64,000 nucleotides of DNA from Xanthobacter aminoxidans (lineage in GTDB: Bacteria > Pseudomonadota > Alphaproteobacteria > Rhizobiales > Xanthobacteraceae). The translations under genes and the position numbers were made by a program. Positions 8,295-21,043 of this stretch are shown here, piece after piece. The stretch is from the NCBI RefSeq assembly GCF_023571765.1, contig NZ_JAMJXC010000014.1, positions 90,374 to 154,373 of the forward strand. Direction: 5' to 3'. How positions within the stretch are numbered: the first letter of the stretch is position 1; each line of letters starts with the position of its first letter. A model generated the notes under the pieces. That model worked only from the letters and a program-made list of their open reading frames with translations, was not told the DNA's origin and did not search any database.

Positions 8295-8498
8295 GATGTC
8301 GTTCCTCCTGTGGGAAGCGGGCGGGTCGAATCCGGCGCCCGACGACCGCGCAGCCTTAGCCCAGACTTCACCGCGGCGCCAACGCTCCAGTTGGCGCAGG
8401 GTTCCGTTTTCCCGTCGCTGTTGCAATTCCCACCCTCCCGGAAGGTAAATTTCACGGGAGGCCGGGCGGACGCGGGGCCGGCTCGGCGGCCGGGTCAA

Positions 8499-8524
8499 GA
8501 GCGAGCGACGGGTGCCGCTCGCTC
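8499..8524 (-). terminator. hairpin after the aspartate aminotransferase gene
   Basis: GAGCGAGCG (8499-8507) and CGCTCGCTC (8516-8524) form a 9-bp stem with an 8-base loop immediately after the stop of the aminotransferase read on the minus strand. The T run after it is poor, so it may be a weak or factor-assisted terminator. Confidence 0.4.
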
Positions 8525-8532
8525 CCGTAGGG

Positions 8533-9843
<1,311 letters not shown>

Positions 9844-9940
9844 TCAGAGCTTTGCCGCGAACAAGCAAGGATCGTGAATGTCGCGCCACGCCGGATTGAT
9901 GGATCGGGGCGCGGCGTGGACCGGCCCTCTGCGCTACCTA

Positions 9941-9961
9941 CGCTCAGGCGCCGCGCGGGCT
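9941..9961. repeat. CGCTCAGGCGCCGCGCGGGCT repeat unit, single copy
   Basis: This 21-base unit, centred on the palindrome CCGCGCGG, recurs at 14852, 14890 and 56065, and in seven head-to-tail copies at 26848-27084. Here it stands alone in the 300-base gap between two divergent genes. The gap otherwise shows nothing recognisable except the ribosome site of the next gene. Confidence 0.75.
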
Positions 9962-10035
9962 TTGATCCGGGGCTTGCGGCCTCCCCGGCCTGCCGCCACA
10001 TGCTGGGCGTTCGGGGGGCGGGGAGGACGGTTGAG

Positions 10036-10674
10036 GTGCTGACGCTCTATTCCACGCAGTCGTCGGGCAATTCCTACAAGGCGCGCCTGATGCTGGCGAA
10101 GCTCGGCCGGCCGTTCCGCCTCGTGGAGGTGGACATCTTCGCCGGCGAGCATCGCACGCCGGAATTCCTCGCCATGAACCTGGAGGGGCGGGTGCCGCTC
10201 CTCGATGTGGACGGGCGCTTTCTCGCCGAGTCCAATGCCATCCTCTTCTATCTCGCCGAGGGCACGCCGCTTCTGCCGGACGATCCCTTTGCCCGTGCCG
10301 AGGTGCTGCGCTGGATGTTCTTCGAGCAGAACAGCCATGAGCCCGGCATCGCCACCGCCCGCTTCTGGCTGCGGCAGGTGCGGGGCGGACGCGAATTGCG
10401 CGCCCACGACGTGGATCGCTGGATGGAGGAGGGCTACGCGGCGCTCAAGGTGATGGAGCGGCACCTGTCCGCCCGCCGCTATTTCGTCGGCGATGCGCTC
10501 ACCATCGCCGACATCGCTTTGTTCGCCCACACCCATGTGGCGGAGGAGGGGGACTTTTCCCTCGCCGCTTTCCCCGCCGTGCGCGACTGGCTCGCCCGCG
10601 TGGCGGCGGAGCCGGGGCATGTGGACATGAGCTGGCGGCCCGGGAACGCGGCGGCCGACCCGGCGCTCGCCTGA
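10036..10674 (+). CDS. glutathione S-transferase family protein
   Basis: This 212-residue protein starts from GTG at 10036, set by GGGGAGG about nine bases upstream; the open frame reaches further 5' but without a ribosome site. The thioredoxin-like domain has LTLYSTQSSGNSYKARLMLA, a Ser/Asn catalytic region like the beta/nu-type bacterial GSTs. NLEGRVPLLDVDG contains the cis-Pro loop and LAESNAILFYLAEG the glutathione-binding Glu-Ser. The helical C-terminal domain holds the conserved GDALTIADIALFAH N-capping box. It is a cytoplasmic glutathione-dependent enzyme of unknown substrate, not closely similar to the GST at 224-823. Confidence 0.88.
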   Translation: MLTLYSTQSSGNSYKARLMLAKLGRPFRLVEVDIFAGEHRTPEFLAMNLEGRVPLLDVDGRFLAESNAILFYLAEGTPLLPDDPFARAEVLRWMFFEQNSHEPGIATARFWLRQVRGGRELRAHDVDRWMEEGYAALKVMERHLSARRYFVGDALTIADIALFAHTHVAEEGDFSLAAFPAVRDWLARVAAEPGHVDMSWRPGNAAADPALA

Positions 10675-10888
10675 GCGACGCAATCCTGAGCGACGCAATG
10701 GCGCGCCAAAACAGCGGGGACGGCTCGCGCGTCCGTGAGCGATCGACATCATCTTGCCATCATCCGTGAAGGCTAAGCCGCCGTCGCGCCACGATTCTTT
10801 TCCACCCTGCCTTGTGTCGGCGGAACTGATTCGCCCCTTTTCACGTTGCCAGACTGCGCGCGGAACAGGGGATGAGGAGGCTGCCCCA

Positions 10889-11302
10889 ATGAGCGAGACC
10901 ATCATGTCCGGACGTTGTGACGTCGGCGGTTACATGGAAGCAGGGCACTTTTCCCTCACCCGCCGCGCCGTGCGCCAGTCGCCGGCGGATCCCGAGCTGC
11001 TGGCCCGTGCCGTGCGCGCCCACAAGGAAGGCGATGCGCTGGCCCAGGCGGTTCTCACCTTTGCCCTCATGGTCGCCATCGGCGCCGTGGCGCTGGTGCT
11101 CGGCGGTCATGCGGCCATGGCGGGGGATCTGATCGCCGGTGGCGTCAAGGAATCCTCCGGTTTCCTCCTGTCGCTCGGCGTGGTCGGCGGCGCGGTTCTC
11201 CTGTCGGCCCTGGCGGCGCGGCGTTTTGCGACGTCCCGCATCGAAACCCGCCGCATCGAAACCCGCCGCATCGAAACCCGCGCGCGTGCGCGGTCGCGTT
11301 GA
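10889..11302 (+). CDS. small two-TM membrane protein with RIET repeats
   Basis: The 137-residue product has a soluble N-terminus (about 55 residues) and two hydrophobic segments (ALMVAIGAVALVLGGHAAMA and SGFLLSLGVVGGAVLLSALA). Its basic C-terminal tail contains RIETRRIETRRIETR, three copies of a 15-base unit (CGCATCGAAACCCGC) in tandem. GAGGAGG precedes the ATG. The repeat number is likely to vary between strains because the copies are nearly identical. The family was not recognised. The next gene probably starts inside its last codons. Confidence 0.7.
   Translation: MSETIMSGRCDVGGYMEAGHFSLTRRAVRQSPADPELLARAVRAHKEGDALAQAVLTFALMVAIGAVALVLGGHAAMAGDLIAGGVKESSGFLLSLGVVGGAVLLSALAARRFATSRIETRRIETRRIETRARARSR
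11240..11284. repeat. triple 15-nt in-frame tandem repeat
   Basis: Three head-to-tail copies of CGCATCGAAACCCGC encode the RIETR repeats in the tail of the small membrane protein. The length is a multiple of three, so copy-number changes keep the reading frame. Confidence 0.85.
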
Positions 11303-12524
11303 TCCGGCCGCGCGGCATACGCCTTCGCCGCTGAACGACGCGCTGCCCGAGGCGCAGCGTGCGGCCGGGCCGCGCACGAAGCGGCGGCGCGGCACAGGCG
11401 GTGCGGCGCTCGGCTCCATCCTTCTCCTCATTCTCCTTGCGGCGGCGACATACGCGTTCGCTCAGCCCGTGGAGGCCCGGCTCGGCGGCGCGCAGGTGCG
11501 CGTCGTGCCCTTCGCCAGCGGCCTCGACACGCCCTGGAGCATCGCCTTCCTCCCCGATGGCCGCCTCCTTGTCACCGAGCGCGACGGCCGGCTGCGCCCC
11601 ATCGATGCGACGGGCAAGGTGGGCGCCCCCGTCTCCGGCGTGCCGCAGGTAGCCGCGCGCGGGCAGGGCGGCCTGCTGGATGTGGTGCTGGACCCCAAAT
11701 TCGCGCAGAACCGCCTGATCTATCTCAGCTATGCCGAGCCGCGCCCGGAAGGCGCCGCCACCGCCGTCGCCCGCGGCAGGCTCTCCGAAGACCTCACACG
11801 CCTGACCGACCTGGACGTGATCTTCCGCCAGCAGCCGGCGGTCTCCGGCGGCAACCATTTCGGCTCCCGCCTCGTGTTCGCGCCGGATGGCATGCTGTTC
11901 GTCACCCTCGGTGAGCGGTTCAACTACATGGACAAGGCGCAGGACCTCTCCACGACCCTGGGCAAGGTCGTCCGCATCGCGCCCGACGGCTCAATTCCGG
12001 CCGATAATCCCTTCGTCGAAAGGGTCGGCGCCCGGCCTGAGATCTGGAGCTATGGCCACCGCAATGTGCAGGCCGCGGCCATCGAGCCGGGCACCGGCGC
12101 GCTGTGGACCGTCGAACATGGCCCGCGCGGTGGCGACGAGGTGAACCGGCCGGAGGCGGGCGAGAATTACGGCTGGCCGGTGATCGGCTATGGCCGGCAC
12201 TATTCCGGTGCCCAGATCGGCGTCGGCACCGCCAAGGAGGGCATGGAGCAGCCCCTGTTCTACTGGGACCCCTCCATCGCCCCGTCCGGCGCCGCCTTCT
12301 ACACCGGCGATGCGCTGCCGGGCTGGCGCGGCCAGCTCTTCGTCGGCGCGCTGGCGGGTCAGGCGCTGGTGATGGTGAAGGTGCGCGACGGCGCCGTCAT
12401 CGGCGAGGAGCGCCTGCCGCTGGGCAAGCGCATCCGCGACGTGCGCATGGGGCCGGATGGCGCGCTCTGGCTCGCGGCGGAGAGCACGGGCGAGATCCTG
12501 CGCGTCGTGCCGGCCGGGCGCTGA
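11286..12524 (+). CDS. PQQ-dependent sugar (aldose) dehydrogenase family, exported
   Basis: The mature part matches the Asd/YliI beta-propeller sugar dehydrogenases. It has FASGLDTPWSIAFLPDGRLL, a HGPRGGDEVNRP-EAGENYGWP segment around the metal/PQQ pocket, SGGNHFGSRLVFAPDG, and YGHRNVQAAAIEPGTG with the active-site His-Arg. A hydrophobic segment (LGSILLLILLAAATYAFAQP) in front suggests a signal peptide or anchor. The enzyme oxidises aldoses in the periplasm with PQQ. The start is uncertain: GTG at 11286, overlapping the end of the previous gene by 17 bases, gives 412 residues but has no clear ribosome site. Upstream codons are a shadow of the previous gene. Confidence 0.85.
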   Translation: MRGRVDPAARHTPSPLNDALPEAQRAAGPRTKRRRGTGGAALGSILLLILLAAATYAFAQPVEARLGGAQVRVVPFASGLDTPWSIAFLPDGRLLVTERDGRLRPIDATGKVGAPVSGVPQVAARGQGGLLDVVLDPKFAQNRLIYLSYAEPRPEGAATAVARGRLSEDLTRLTDLDVIFRQQPAVSGGNHFGSRLVFAPDGMLFVTLGERFNYMDKAQDLSTTLGKVVRIAPDGSIPADNPFVERVGARPEIWSYGHRNVQAAAIEPGTGALWTVEHGPRGGDEVNRPEAGENYGWPVIGYGRHYSGAQIGVGTAKEGMEQPLFYWDPSIAPSGAAFYTGDALPGWRGQLFVGALAGQALVMVKVRDGAVIGEERLPLGKRIRDVRMGPDGALWLAAESTGEILRVVPAGR

Positions 12525-12598
12525 CCGGATTCCCTCCTCCCCTGAAGCTCCCTAAGATCGGACAGCCGCAGACGCGCGGCGTCCGACCCGGAGTTCCC

Positions 12599-13963
12599 AT
12601 GGCCTCGACCCTGCTCGCCCGCAACGCCCTCGTGCTCGTGACCATGGACGGCGAACGGCGGGAGATCGCGGGCGGCGGGCTCTATGTGGAAGACGGCCGC
12701 ATCGTCGCCGTGGGCCGGCCGCAGGACCTGCCGGCGAGCGCCGACGAGGTGATCGACCTCTCGGGCCATGTGGTGATGCCGGGCATGGTGAACACCCACC
12801 ATCACATGGTGCAGAGCCTGACCCGGGCGGTGCCCGCGGCGCAGGATGGCGAACTTTTCACCTGGCTGAAGTCACTCTATCCGCTGTGGGCGGGTCTCAC
12901 CGGCGAGATGGTGGAGGCGGCGACGGAAACCGCCATGGCGGAGCTGATCCTCTCCGGCTGCACCACCTCCTCGGACCATCTCTACATCTACCCCAACGGT
13001 GCGCGGCTCGACGATTCCATCCGCGCGGCGCGGCGCATCGGCATGCGCTTCCATGCGGCGCGGGGCGCCATGACCATCGGCGAGAGCAAGGGCGGCCTGC
13101 CGCCCGACCGGGTGGTGGAGGACGAGGGCTTCGTGATGAAGGACACCGAGCGGCTGATCGGCGCCTATCACGACCCCGCCCGCTACTCCATGCTGCGCAT
13201 CGTGCTCGCGCCCTGCTCGCCCTTCACGGTGAGCCGTGACTTCATGCTGGAGACGCTGAAGCTCGGCCGCGACAACAACCTGACGCTCCACACCCACCTT
13301 GCCGAGAACGACAGCGACGTCGCCTTCTCCGAGAAGACCTTCGGCATGGGGCCGACCGAATATGTGCGCTCGCTGGGCTGGGTGGGGCCGGATGTCTGGC
13401 ACGCCCACTGCGTGAAGCTGGACGACGACGGCATCGCCTTGTTCGCAAAGACCGGCACGGGCATCGCCCATTGCCCGTGCTCCAACATGCGCCTCGCCTC
13501 GGGCATCGCGCCGGTGAAGCGCTTCCTCGCCGAGGGCATCCGGGTGGGGCTCGGGGTGGACGGCTCCGCCTCCAACGACAGCGGCCACATTCTGGGGGAG
13601 GCCCGGCAGGCCATGCTGCTGCAGCGCGTCGCCCATGGTCCCGACGCCATGAGCGCGCGCACGGCGCTGGAGATGGCGACGCTGGGCGGCGCCCGGGTGC
13701 TCGGGCGTGACGACATCGGCGCGCTGGCCCCGGGCATGGCGGCGGATTTCATCGCCTTCGACATGTCGCGCCTCGCTTACGCAGGGGCGCTGCACGATTC
13801 GGTGGCGGCGCTCATCTTCTGCCAGTCGCAGGATGTCTCCCTCAGCGTCATCAACGGGCGGGTGGTGGTGCGCGACGGTCGCCTCCTCACCATCGACCTT
13901 GCCGCCACGGTGGCGCGGCACAACGCCATGGCCGCCGAACTGGCGCGCTTGGCTTCAGCTTGA
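12599..13963 (+). CDS. 8-oxoguanine deaminase / TRZ-ATZ family amidohydrolase
   Basis: The 454-residue protein is a metal-dependent amidohydrolase. NTHHHMVQSLTRA carries the HxH metal site at about residue 66. LHTHLAEND follows at about 225, then a C-terminal-half His in VWHAHCVKL. GLGVDGSASNDSGH contains the metal-binding Asp. The THHHMVQSLTRA and VDGSASNDS segments resemble characterised bacterial 8-oxoguanine deaminases (Pseudomonas) more than atrazine or guanine deaminases. It would convert 8-oxoguanine to uric acid and ammonia, but hydroxytriazine-type activity cannot be excluded. It follows the sugar dehydrogenase by 75 bases on the same strand. Confidence 0.82.
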   Translation: MASTLLARNALVLVTMDGERREIAGGGLYVEDGRIVAVGRPQDLPASADEVIDLSGHVVMPGMVNTHHHMVQSLTRAVPAAQDGELFTWLKSLYPLWAGLTGEMVEAATETAMAELILSGCTTSSDHLYIYPNGARLDDSIRAARRIGMRFHAARGAMTIGESKGGLPPDRVVEDEGFVMKDTERLIGAYHDPARYSMLRIVLAPCSPFTVSRDFMLETLKLGRDNNLTLHTHLAENDSDVAFSEKTFGMGPTEYVRSLGWVGPDVWHAHCVKLDDDGIALFAKTGTGIAHCPCSNMRLASGIAPVKRFLAEGIRVGLGVDGSASNDSGHILGEARQAMLLQRVAHGPDAMSARTALEMATLGGARVLGRDDIGALAPGMAADFIAFDMSRLAYAGALHDSVAALIFCQSQDVSLSVINGRVVVRDGRLLTIDLAATVARHNAMAAELARLASA

Positions 13964-14048
13964 TAAGACGACCGCGGCGGCTGGCGGCCCGCCCTCCCGG
14001 TGCCGGAAACGGCGCTGCCTTTTTGAAGACGACCGTCCGGAGTTGACG

Positions 14049-14831
14049 ATGGGCAAACGCATCGTCGCGGTGCGCTACAGTCCCGACTGGCTCGCCCTGA
14101 CCGACGACGACACCCGCCGCTTCCTGCGCCGCCACCACATCGACGAGAATTTGCTCGTGGATTTCATGGCGCTGTGGGATGGCAACCTGAAGGTGGATTA
14201 CCGCAGCTTCCGCGACGAGATCGCCAAGCTCTCCCGCGCGAGCTTCGCCGCCGTGCGGGGCGCCGAGGTGATCTCCCACGAGGTGCTGCGCGAGACGAAG
14301 CGCGCGAGCGATGATCTCATCGCCTTCGTGGACGACGACGACTGGCTCTCCCCCGGCCTGTTCGAGGAGCTGGACAAGGCCTGCCCGCGCCCGCTCAACG
14401 GCATCTGGTGGGGCTCGATCCTGGTCGGCCCGCAGCTGACCACCTACGAGGAATCCCAGACCGTCCCGCTGATCGAGCTGCGGCCGCTGAAGCGGGTGAT
14501 CTACACCAACAATTATGCCGTCACCGGCCGCGCGCTGAACCACCACGGCTATCCGCGCCTGTTCGAGCACTATCACGCGGACCGGCGCTTCGGAAAATTC
14601 TGGTGGCCGCCCAAGAAGGTGCCGCTCTATCTCTCGGCCGCCTCCAAGCACCCGTGCTCCACGGTCTCGGTGCAGTTCTTCATGGCCCAGCCCCAGTTCC
14701 GCGCCGACCCGCGCCGCCATGTGGAGCGCTTCGCCGACCAGCTGGCCGAGGCGGTGATCCCGGCCGAATACGGCTGGCTGAAGCAGCCCATGAACGCCGT
14801 CGAGGCCCTGGTGCGCCGCGCGCTGGCCTGA
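14049..14831 (+). CDS. GT-A-like glycosyltransferase-related protein
   Basis: This gene encodes 260 residues. An Asp-rich motif LIAFVDDDDWLSPGLFEEL at about residue 95 resembles the DxD nucleotide-sugar/metal site of GT-A glycosyltransferases. Later segments (TNNYAVTGRALNHHG, FEHYHADRRF) are rich in His and Tyr. The N-terminal half lacks the usual Rossmann-like GT2 start, so this may be a divergent or atypical member. GGAG lies before the ATG. There is no signal peptide; the protein is cytoplasmic or peripheral. Substrate and acceptor are unknown. Confidence 0.6.
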   Translation: MGKRIVAVRYSPDWLALTDDDTRRFLRRHHIDENLLVDFMALWDGNLKVDYRSFRDEIAKLSRASFAAVRGAEVISHEVLRETKRASDDLIAFVDDDDWLSPGLFEELDKACPRPLNGIWWGSILVGPQLTTYEESQTVPLIELRPLKRVIYTNNYAVTGRALNHHGYPRLFEHYHADRRFGKFWWPPKKVPLYLSAASKHPCSTVSVQFFMAQPQFRADPRRHVERFADQLAEAVIPAEYGWLKQPMNAVEALVRRALA

Positions 14832-14851
14832 GCGGTTCTCGGCTTTGCCTT

Positions 14852-14910
14852 CGCTCAGGCGCCGCGCGGGCTGGCTTTGACGTTGTCTTCGCTCAGGCGC
14901 CGCGCGGGCT
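14852..14910. repeat. two copies of the CGCTCAGGCGCCGCGCGGGCT unit
   Basis: Identical 21-base units lie at 14852-14872 and 14890-14910, separated by 17 bases, in the gap between two convergent genes. They match the unit at 9941 and the array at 26848-27084 read on the other strand. A terminator-like or nucleoid-related role is possible. Confidence 0.8.
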
Positions 14911-14942
14911 GAACGCGCGGCGCCGATGCCGCGCCGCCGCGC

Positions 14943-15305
14943 TCAGAACTTGTGGAAGATGAAGAAGGCGCCGGCCGAGATGAAGGCAAAGCCGAGCAGG
15001 TGGTTCCAGCCCAGCGGTTCCTTTAGGTAAAGCACCGAGAAGCCGGCAAAGACGATGAGGGTGATGACCTCCTGCATCGTCTTGAGCTGGGCCGTGGAAT
15101 AGACCTCCGAACCGAAGCGGTTGGCCGGCACGGCGAGGCAATATTCAAAAAAGGCGATGCCCCAGCTCGCGATGATGGCGAGAACGAGCGGCGCCGACTT
15201 GTGCTTGAGGTGCCCGTACCAGGCGAACGTCATGAAGACGTTCGAGGCCACGAGCATGACGATGGGCAGGATTTGGGGGGGCAGAAGGTTCGTCAGGGGG
15301 GGCAT
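14943..15305 (-). CDS. DUF486 (DMT-like) membrane protein
   Basis: The 120-residue product has four hydrophobic segments: ILPIVMLVASNVFMTFAWYG, LVLAIIASWGIAFFEYCLAV, EVITLIVFAGFSVLYL and LLGFAFISAGAFFIF. The family motifs PANR and QLKTMQEV are present. DUF486 proteins are small inner-membrane proteins of the drug/metabolite transporter superfamily. Their length fits a half-size unit that would act as a dimer, as in EmrE. The substrate is unknown. It stands alone between convergent and divergent neighbours. Confidence 0.9.
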   Translation of the reverse strand: MPPLTNLLPPQILPIVMLVASNVFMTFAWYGHLKHKSAPLVLAIIASWGIAFFEYCLAVPANRFGSEVYSTAQLKTMQEVITLIVFAGFSVLYLKEPLGWNHLLGFAFISAGAFFIFHKF

Positions 15306-15373
15306 AAGGCAGTGTTCCGGCGGATCTGAACCGATCCGCCGTCTAGCACGGAATGCGCGGCGGTGGGCCTCGC

Positions 15374-16165
15374 CTATTTTAGCTTTTCAGCCGCCTTGGC
15401 CTGCGGCGTCACCGAGGCAGCGTTGGCGGCCTGCGCGTCAGGCTTGTTGGAGGTTACGGCGAGGCTGGTCACGCCGGACATGAAAGAGCAGGCCTGATGG
15501 TATGACTGTGCATCACGTAGCGCGAGGGCGACCGAATAGTCCGCCAGTGTCGCGGTTTTGCGATTGGCGATGATCTGGTCGCGAATGCGGGTGCGATTGG
15601 CCTGAATCTGGTTGGCGATCAGCGAAACCAATTGGTTCTGCATCAACGTGCTGTCGCTGAGCGTGTCGGTGCCTTGGGCCAGAGCGGAGACGAGATTGAG
15701 CGCCTGCGCCGCTTGTCCGCCAGCAAATGCGCCAACGGTGGAGGCGACCATCGCGATTTCGCCGAGGAAGAGCTTGCGGTGCGATACGCGGACATAGAGA
15801 TCGTCGATAAAAGCTTCGCACAGCACGTCCGACCGCTGCATCAGCGCGTCCTGAACGAAATCACGGTTGGCTGTGCTGCGCTGGGCGAAGTCAAGGATAT
15901 CCCAATCGATCAGCGGCACGTAACGGCCGGAAAAGGCCGACGGCTGCGGCGTGGCAGTTTCACTGGCGGCCGACGCGGCAGGTAGCGCAGTGACGGTACG
16001 CCCATTCTGCTGGTCCACGTAGGACAGTCGCAGGTTGTAGTCGACGAGGGTTGTAGGGCGCATGGGTGCCCGCATCCCGGCTGGCAGTGATTCGCATCCC
16101 GTCAGGGCGAAGCCCGTGACGAACATCAGAATTGTGGTGCCCCGACGCCCGAATTTCATCTGCAT
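15374..16165 (-). CDS. putative lipoprotein, lower-GC gene
   Basis: The 263-residue protein has a lipoprotein signal: MQMKFGRRGTTILMFVTGFA followed by LTGCES with Cys at about residue 24. The mature part has a helical, weakly hydrophobic middle (EIAMVASTVGAFAGGQAAQALN) and a helix with RTRIRDQIIANRKTATLADY. This could be a coiled or channel-like segment. GGAGGGGGAGGC precedes the ATG. Base composition is visibly lower in GC than its neighbours, and an AT-rich stretch (about 16200-16260) lies upstream, suggesting transfer. No family was recognised; outer-membrane anchoring is inferred from the lipobox. Confidence 0.7.
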   Translation of the reverse strand: MQMKFGRRGTTILMFVTGFALTGCESLPAGMRAPMRPTTLVDYNLRLSYVDQQNGRTVTALPAASAASETATPQPSAFSGRYVPLIDWDILDFAQRSTANRDFVQDALMQRSDVLCEAFIDDLYVRVSHRKLFLGEIAMVASTVGAFAGGQAAQALNLVSALAQGTDTLSDSTLMQNQLVSLIANQIQANRTRIRDQIIANRKTATLADYSVALALRDAQSYHQACSFMSGVTSLAVTSNKPDAQAANAASVTPQAKAAEKLK

Positions 16166-16346
16166 GATTGCCTCCCCCTCCACCCATGATGGTGGGGTGG
16201 GTGGCGTCTGCAATTAAAAGTAGTAATTTGTTAATCATTCTATCACAGCGTGTCTTTCTTGCATCAGGAGTCCAGTGCTGCGGAGCCGGCACTTCGGCTG
16301 TCGGTACCGCCTTTTCATAGTCGGTGATCGCCCCCATATTCCCCCC

Positions 16347-19007
<2,661 letters not shown>

Positions 19008-20864
19008 CTACAGTCCTAGAATTTCATCGATAGATTTACCGCGCTGCTCGTCCTTTTCGAATAGCTCTTTACACCAATCGTTTATCGCGGAAATTTCAGA
19101 TCTCATCCTTTCTTCATCTGGTAAAAATGAACTATAAAGTTCACGCTCCAGGCGTTCAATGGATTTTAAAGTGGGCTTGAATTGTTCTGGCTCCTTAATG
19201 GCCACCTCTACTTTGTTGGGCAAAAAAGTAATTCTGGCTACAATTTCGTCTCCCGCTATTTTAGACCTTTTTACGAATTTTTCGAAAGAGCTTTCTACAG
19301 AAAACCTGTTAAAATTGAAAGATATCGGTCGTGAAATTGAGTTCAAATTGTCTTTTATCCGCGAAATATGGCGACAAAAAAATAAAAAATCTGACATATA
19401 TAAAGAGAATATGCCAAATCCATCTCCAAAGCTGCGGTACTCGTACGTTATATTGAATTTTGAAAGTATGCTTAATCCGTTTTCATTGCCGTAAATTACT
19501 GAATCGGATAAAAAATTGTTGTACTCTGGGCGTATATATTCTTTTATGACTATATTTTTGTTTAATTCAAAAGCCAATTGAATGACGTTGTCGTCAGAGT
19601 GTCTTTTAATTCTGCTTATAAATGAATTAAATTTGTCAGAAAGAGTCGATGTCAGTGCTAGTGCGGCAAAGTACTCTTGAAATGATCTATGAATAAATAC
19701 GTAAATCAATCCATCTTGCCTCAATAGATTAACGCTTTCAACGTATTCCCTTTTAATATCATAGGGATCAAATTTGAATGACAGAACTTTGTTTGTTTTA
19801 ATTATATACTCAATGATCTCGCTTTCTGAAAATTCAATCTTTCCCTCGTAGTAAGATAAAAGGCAAAATATAGAAAATGATCTCCTAAACTCATCGATGT
19901 TCAGGCATCTCTTTCTATGAAATGCCTTGGTGGCGTCGTGCCATTGAAATAGAGTTGTGAACGCGTTGTCGTAAAATATCGACATGTTGCTCGGAATAGT
20001 CATATTATCTTTAAACGTCATCATCATCATTATGCATAGAAGTGGGCTTGAGATGAAGCTAGAGTGACTGTTGTAGAGATTTGTGTCGAGTTTTTTTATG
20101 AATAAAGCCTTTGAATTTTCATCAAACGGCACTTTCTTCACAAGTTCAATCGATTGGAGAAGGTCGAATGGTTCTGACTGAAATATACTGAAGCCTTGCC
20201 ATCCAGAAAATCGTCTATCATATCGGCTCGATACGACAAATCGACAATTTCTATACAGACTAGAAAGCTCCAGTATCTGATTTTGCACATATTCTCGCGC
20301 ATTATCTTGAAGTTCGTCAAATCCATCAAGTATAAAAACAAATGATCCTCTATTGCAAAAATAGTCAAATACATCCTCAGGAAGATATTCGCTAGACGAT
20401 ATCGCGAGTCTAATATAATTCTTTAGATCAATTTTAGATAAATCACTCAATGCCCTAAGTTCTAAGAAAATTGGAGTCTTAAAATCGCTGCGCTTAAATA
20501 AGCTAAGCCAAAGATGTCTCATAAAAAATGTTTTTCCAGCGCCTCCATTTCCAACAATGATTGCGTTTCCAGATTCCATGATATGAGATAATACCTCAGA
20601 ATCGTATAATATTTTATCATTGCATCTAAATTTTGATGGAACATAAATCGAGTAAAGATCGATGTCTTGATCTTTCTGACAAATGATCCTTACATACTTG
20701 TTCCTATTTAATGTCCGTTCGAGGTATGGCTCAAAATCAGATGTTATTTTAAGCCATGCCGACTTCATTTTTTCCGAGGCGCCTTTTGCCGCGGCTGCCG
20801 CGCCTTGTTTTATGAGGGTGGTTACAACTTCTGCGGCGATGCGGCTGGTATCAATGTCGGTCAT
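19008..20864 (-). CDS. NACHT-domain NTPase (bNACHT-like), candidate anti-phage protein
   Basis: The 618-residue protein has a NACHT STAND module. Walker A is AIIVGNGGAGKTFFMRHLW at about residue 104. Walker B is FVFILDGFDELQD, with the small-residue-plus-acidic DGFDE pattern of NACHT, then CRFVVSSRYD. HRSFQEYFAALAL at about residue 395 is typical of the end of the NACHT helical part. The N-terminus (about 95 residues) is short and helical with no recognised effector domain. The C-terminus (about 180 residues) resembles no repeat sensor. Single-gene bacterial NACHT proteins of this size restrict phages; that role is inferred here. The gene is strongly AT-rich (roughly 35% GC by eye, with many ATA and AAA codons), unlike everything around it, so it was acquired recently. 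GGGAGA lies before the ATG. Confidence 0.85.
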   Translation of the reverse strand: MTDIDTSRIAAEVVTTLIKQGAAAAAKGASEKMKSAWLKITSDFEPYLERTLNRNKYVRIICQKDQDIDLYSIYVPSKFRCNDKILYDSEVLSHIMESGNAIIVGNGGAGKTFFMRHLWLSLFKRSDFKTPIFLELRALSDLSKIDLKNYIRLAISSSEYLPEDVFDYFCNRGSFVFILDGFDELQDNAREYVQNQILELSSLYRNCRFVVSSRYDRRFSGWQGFSIFQSEPFDLLQSIELVKKVPFDENSKALFIKKLDTNLYNSHSSFISSPLLCIMMMMTFKDNMTIPSNMSIFYDNAFTTLFQWHDATKAFHRKRCLNIDEFRRSFSIFCLLSYYEGKIEFSESEIIEYIIKTNKVLSFKFDPYDIKREYVESVNLLRQDGLIYVFIHRSFQEYFAALALTSTLSDKFNSFISRIKRHSDDNVIQLAFELNKNIVIKEYIRPEYNNFLSDSVIYGNENGLSILSKFNITYEYRSFGDGFGIFSLYMSDFLFFCRHISRIKDNLNSISRPISFNFNRFSVESSFEKFVKRSKIAGDEIVARITFLPNKVEVAIKEPEQFKPTLKSIERLERELYSSFLPDEERMRSEISAINDWCKELFEKDEQRGKSIDEILGL

Positions 20865-21043
20865 GGCTTTTTTTCTCCCACCCGCGATAAGCTAGGGCGG
20901 TGCGATAGGTGGCGCAACTCATGATCGTCGATGCATTCACAAGCCGATCAAGACTAGCGCGACCAGCAAATGGAGTGGATGCCAGACACAAGCTTAGCCT
21001 TGCGGCTTAGAGTGGCTATTTGAGAAGTTTGGTTTGCGTGCCC
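20865..21043. other. gap beside the NACHT gene
   Basis: These 179 bases hold the upstream region of the NACHT gene and the 3' side of the next minus-strand gene. A short frame (ATG at 20921, 29 codons) has no ribosome site and is not called. I see no tRNA end, direct repeat or integrase fragment that would mark the right edge of the island. Confidence 0.5.

Noticed and set aside
16200..16346. SOS box in front of uvrB
   Set aside because: Neither GTTC-N7-GTTC nor GAAC-N7-GAAC is visible by eye in the 150 bases upstream, although the region is AT-rich.
20921..21010. Short plus-strand frame at the island edge
   Set aside because: 29 codons without ribosome site or homology seen; too short and low in support to call.
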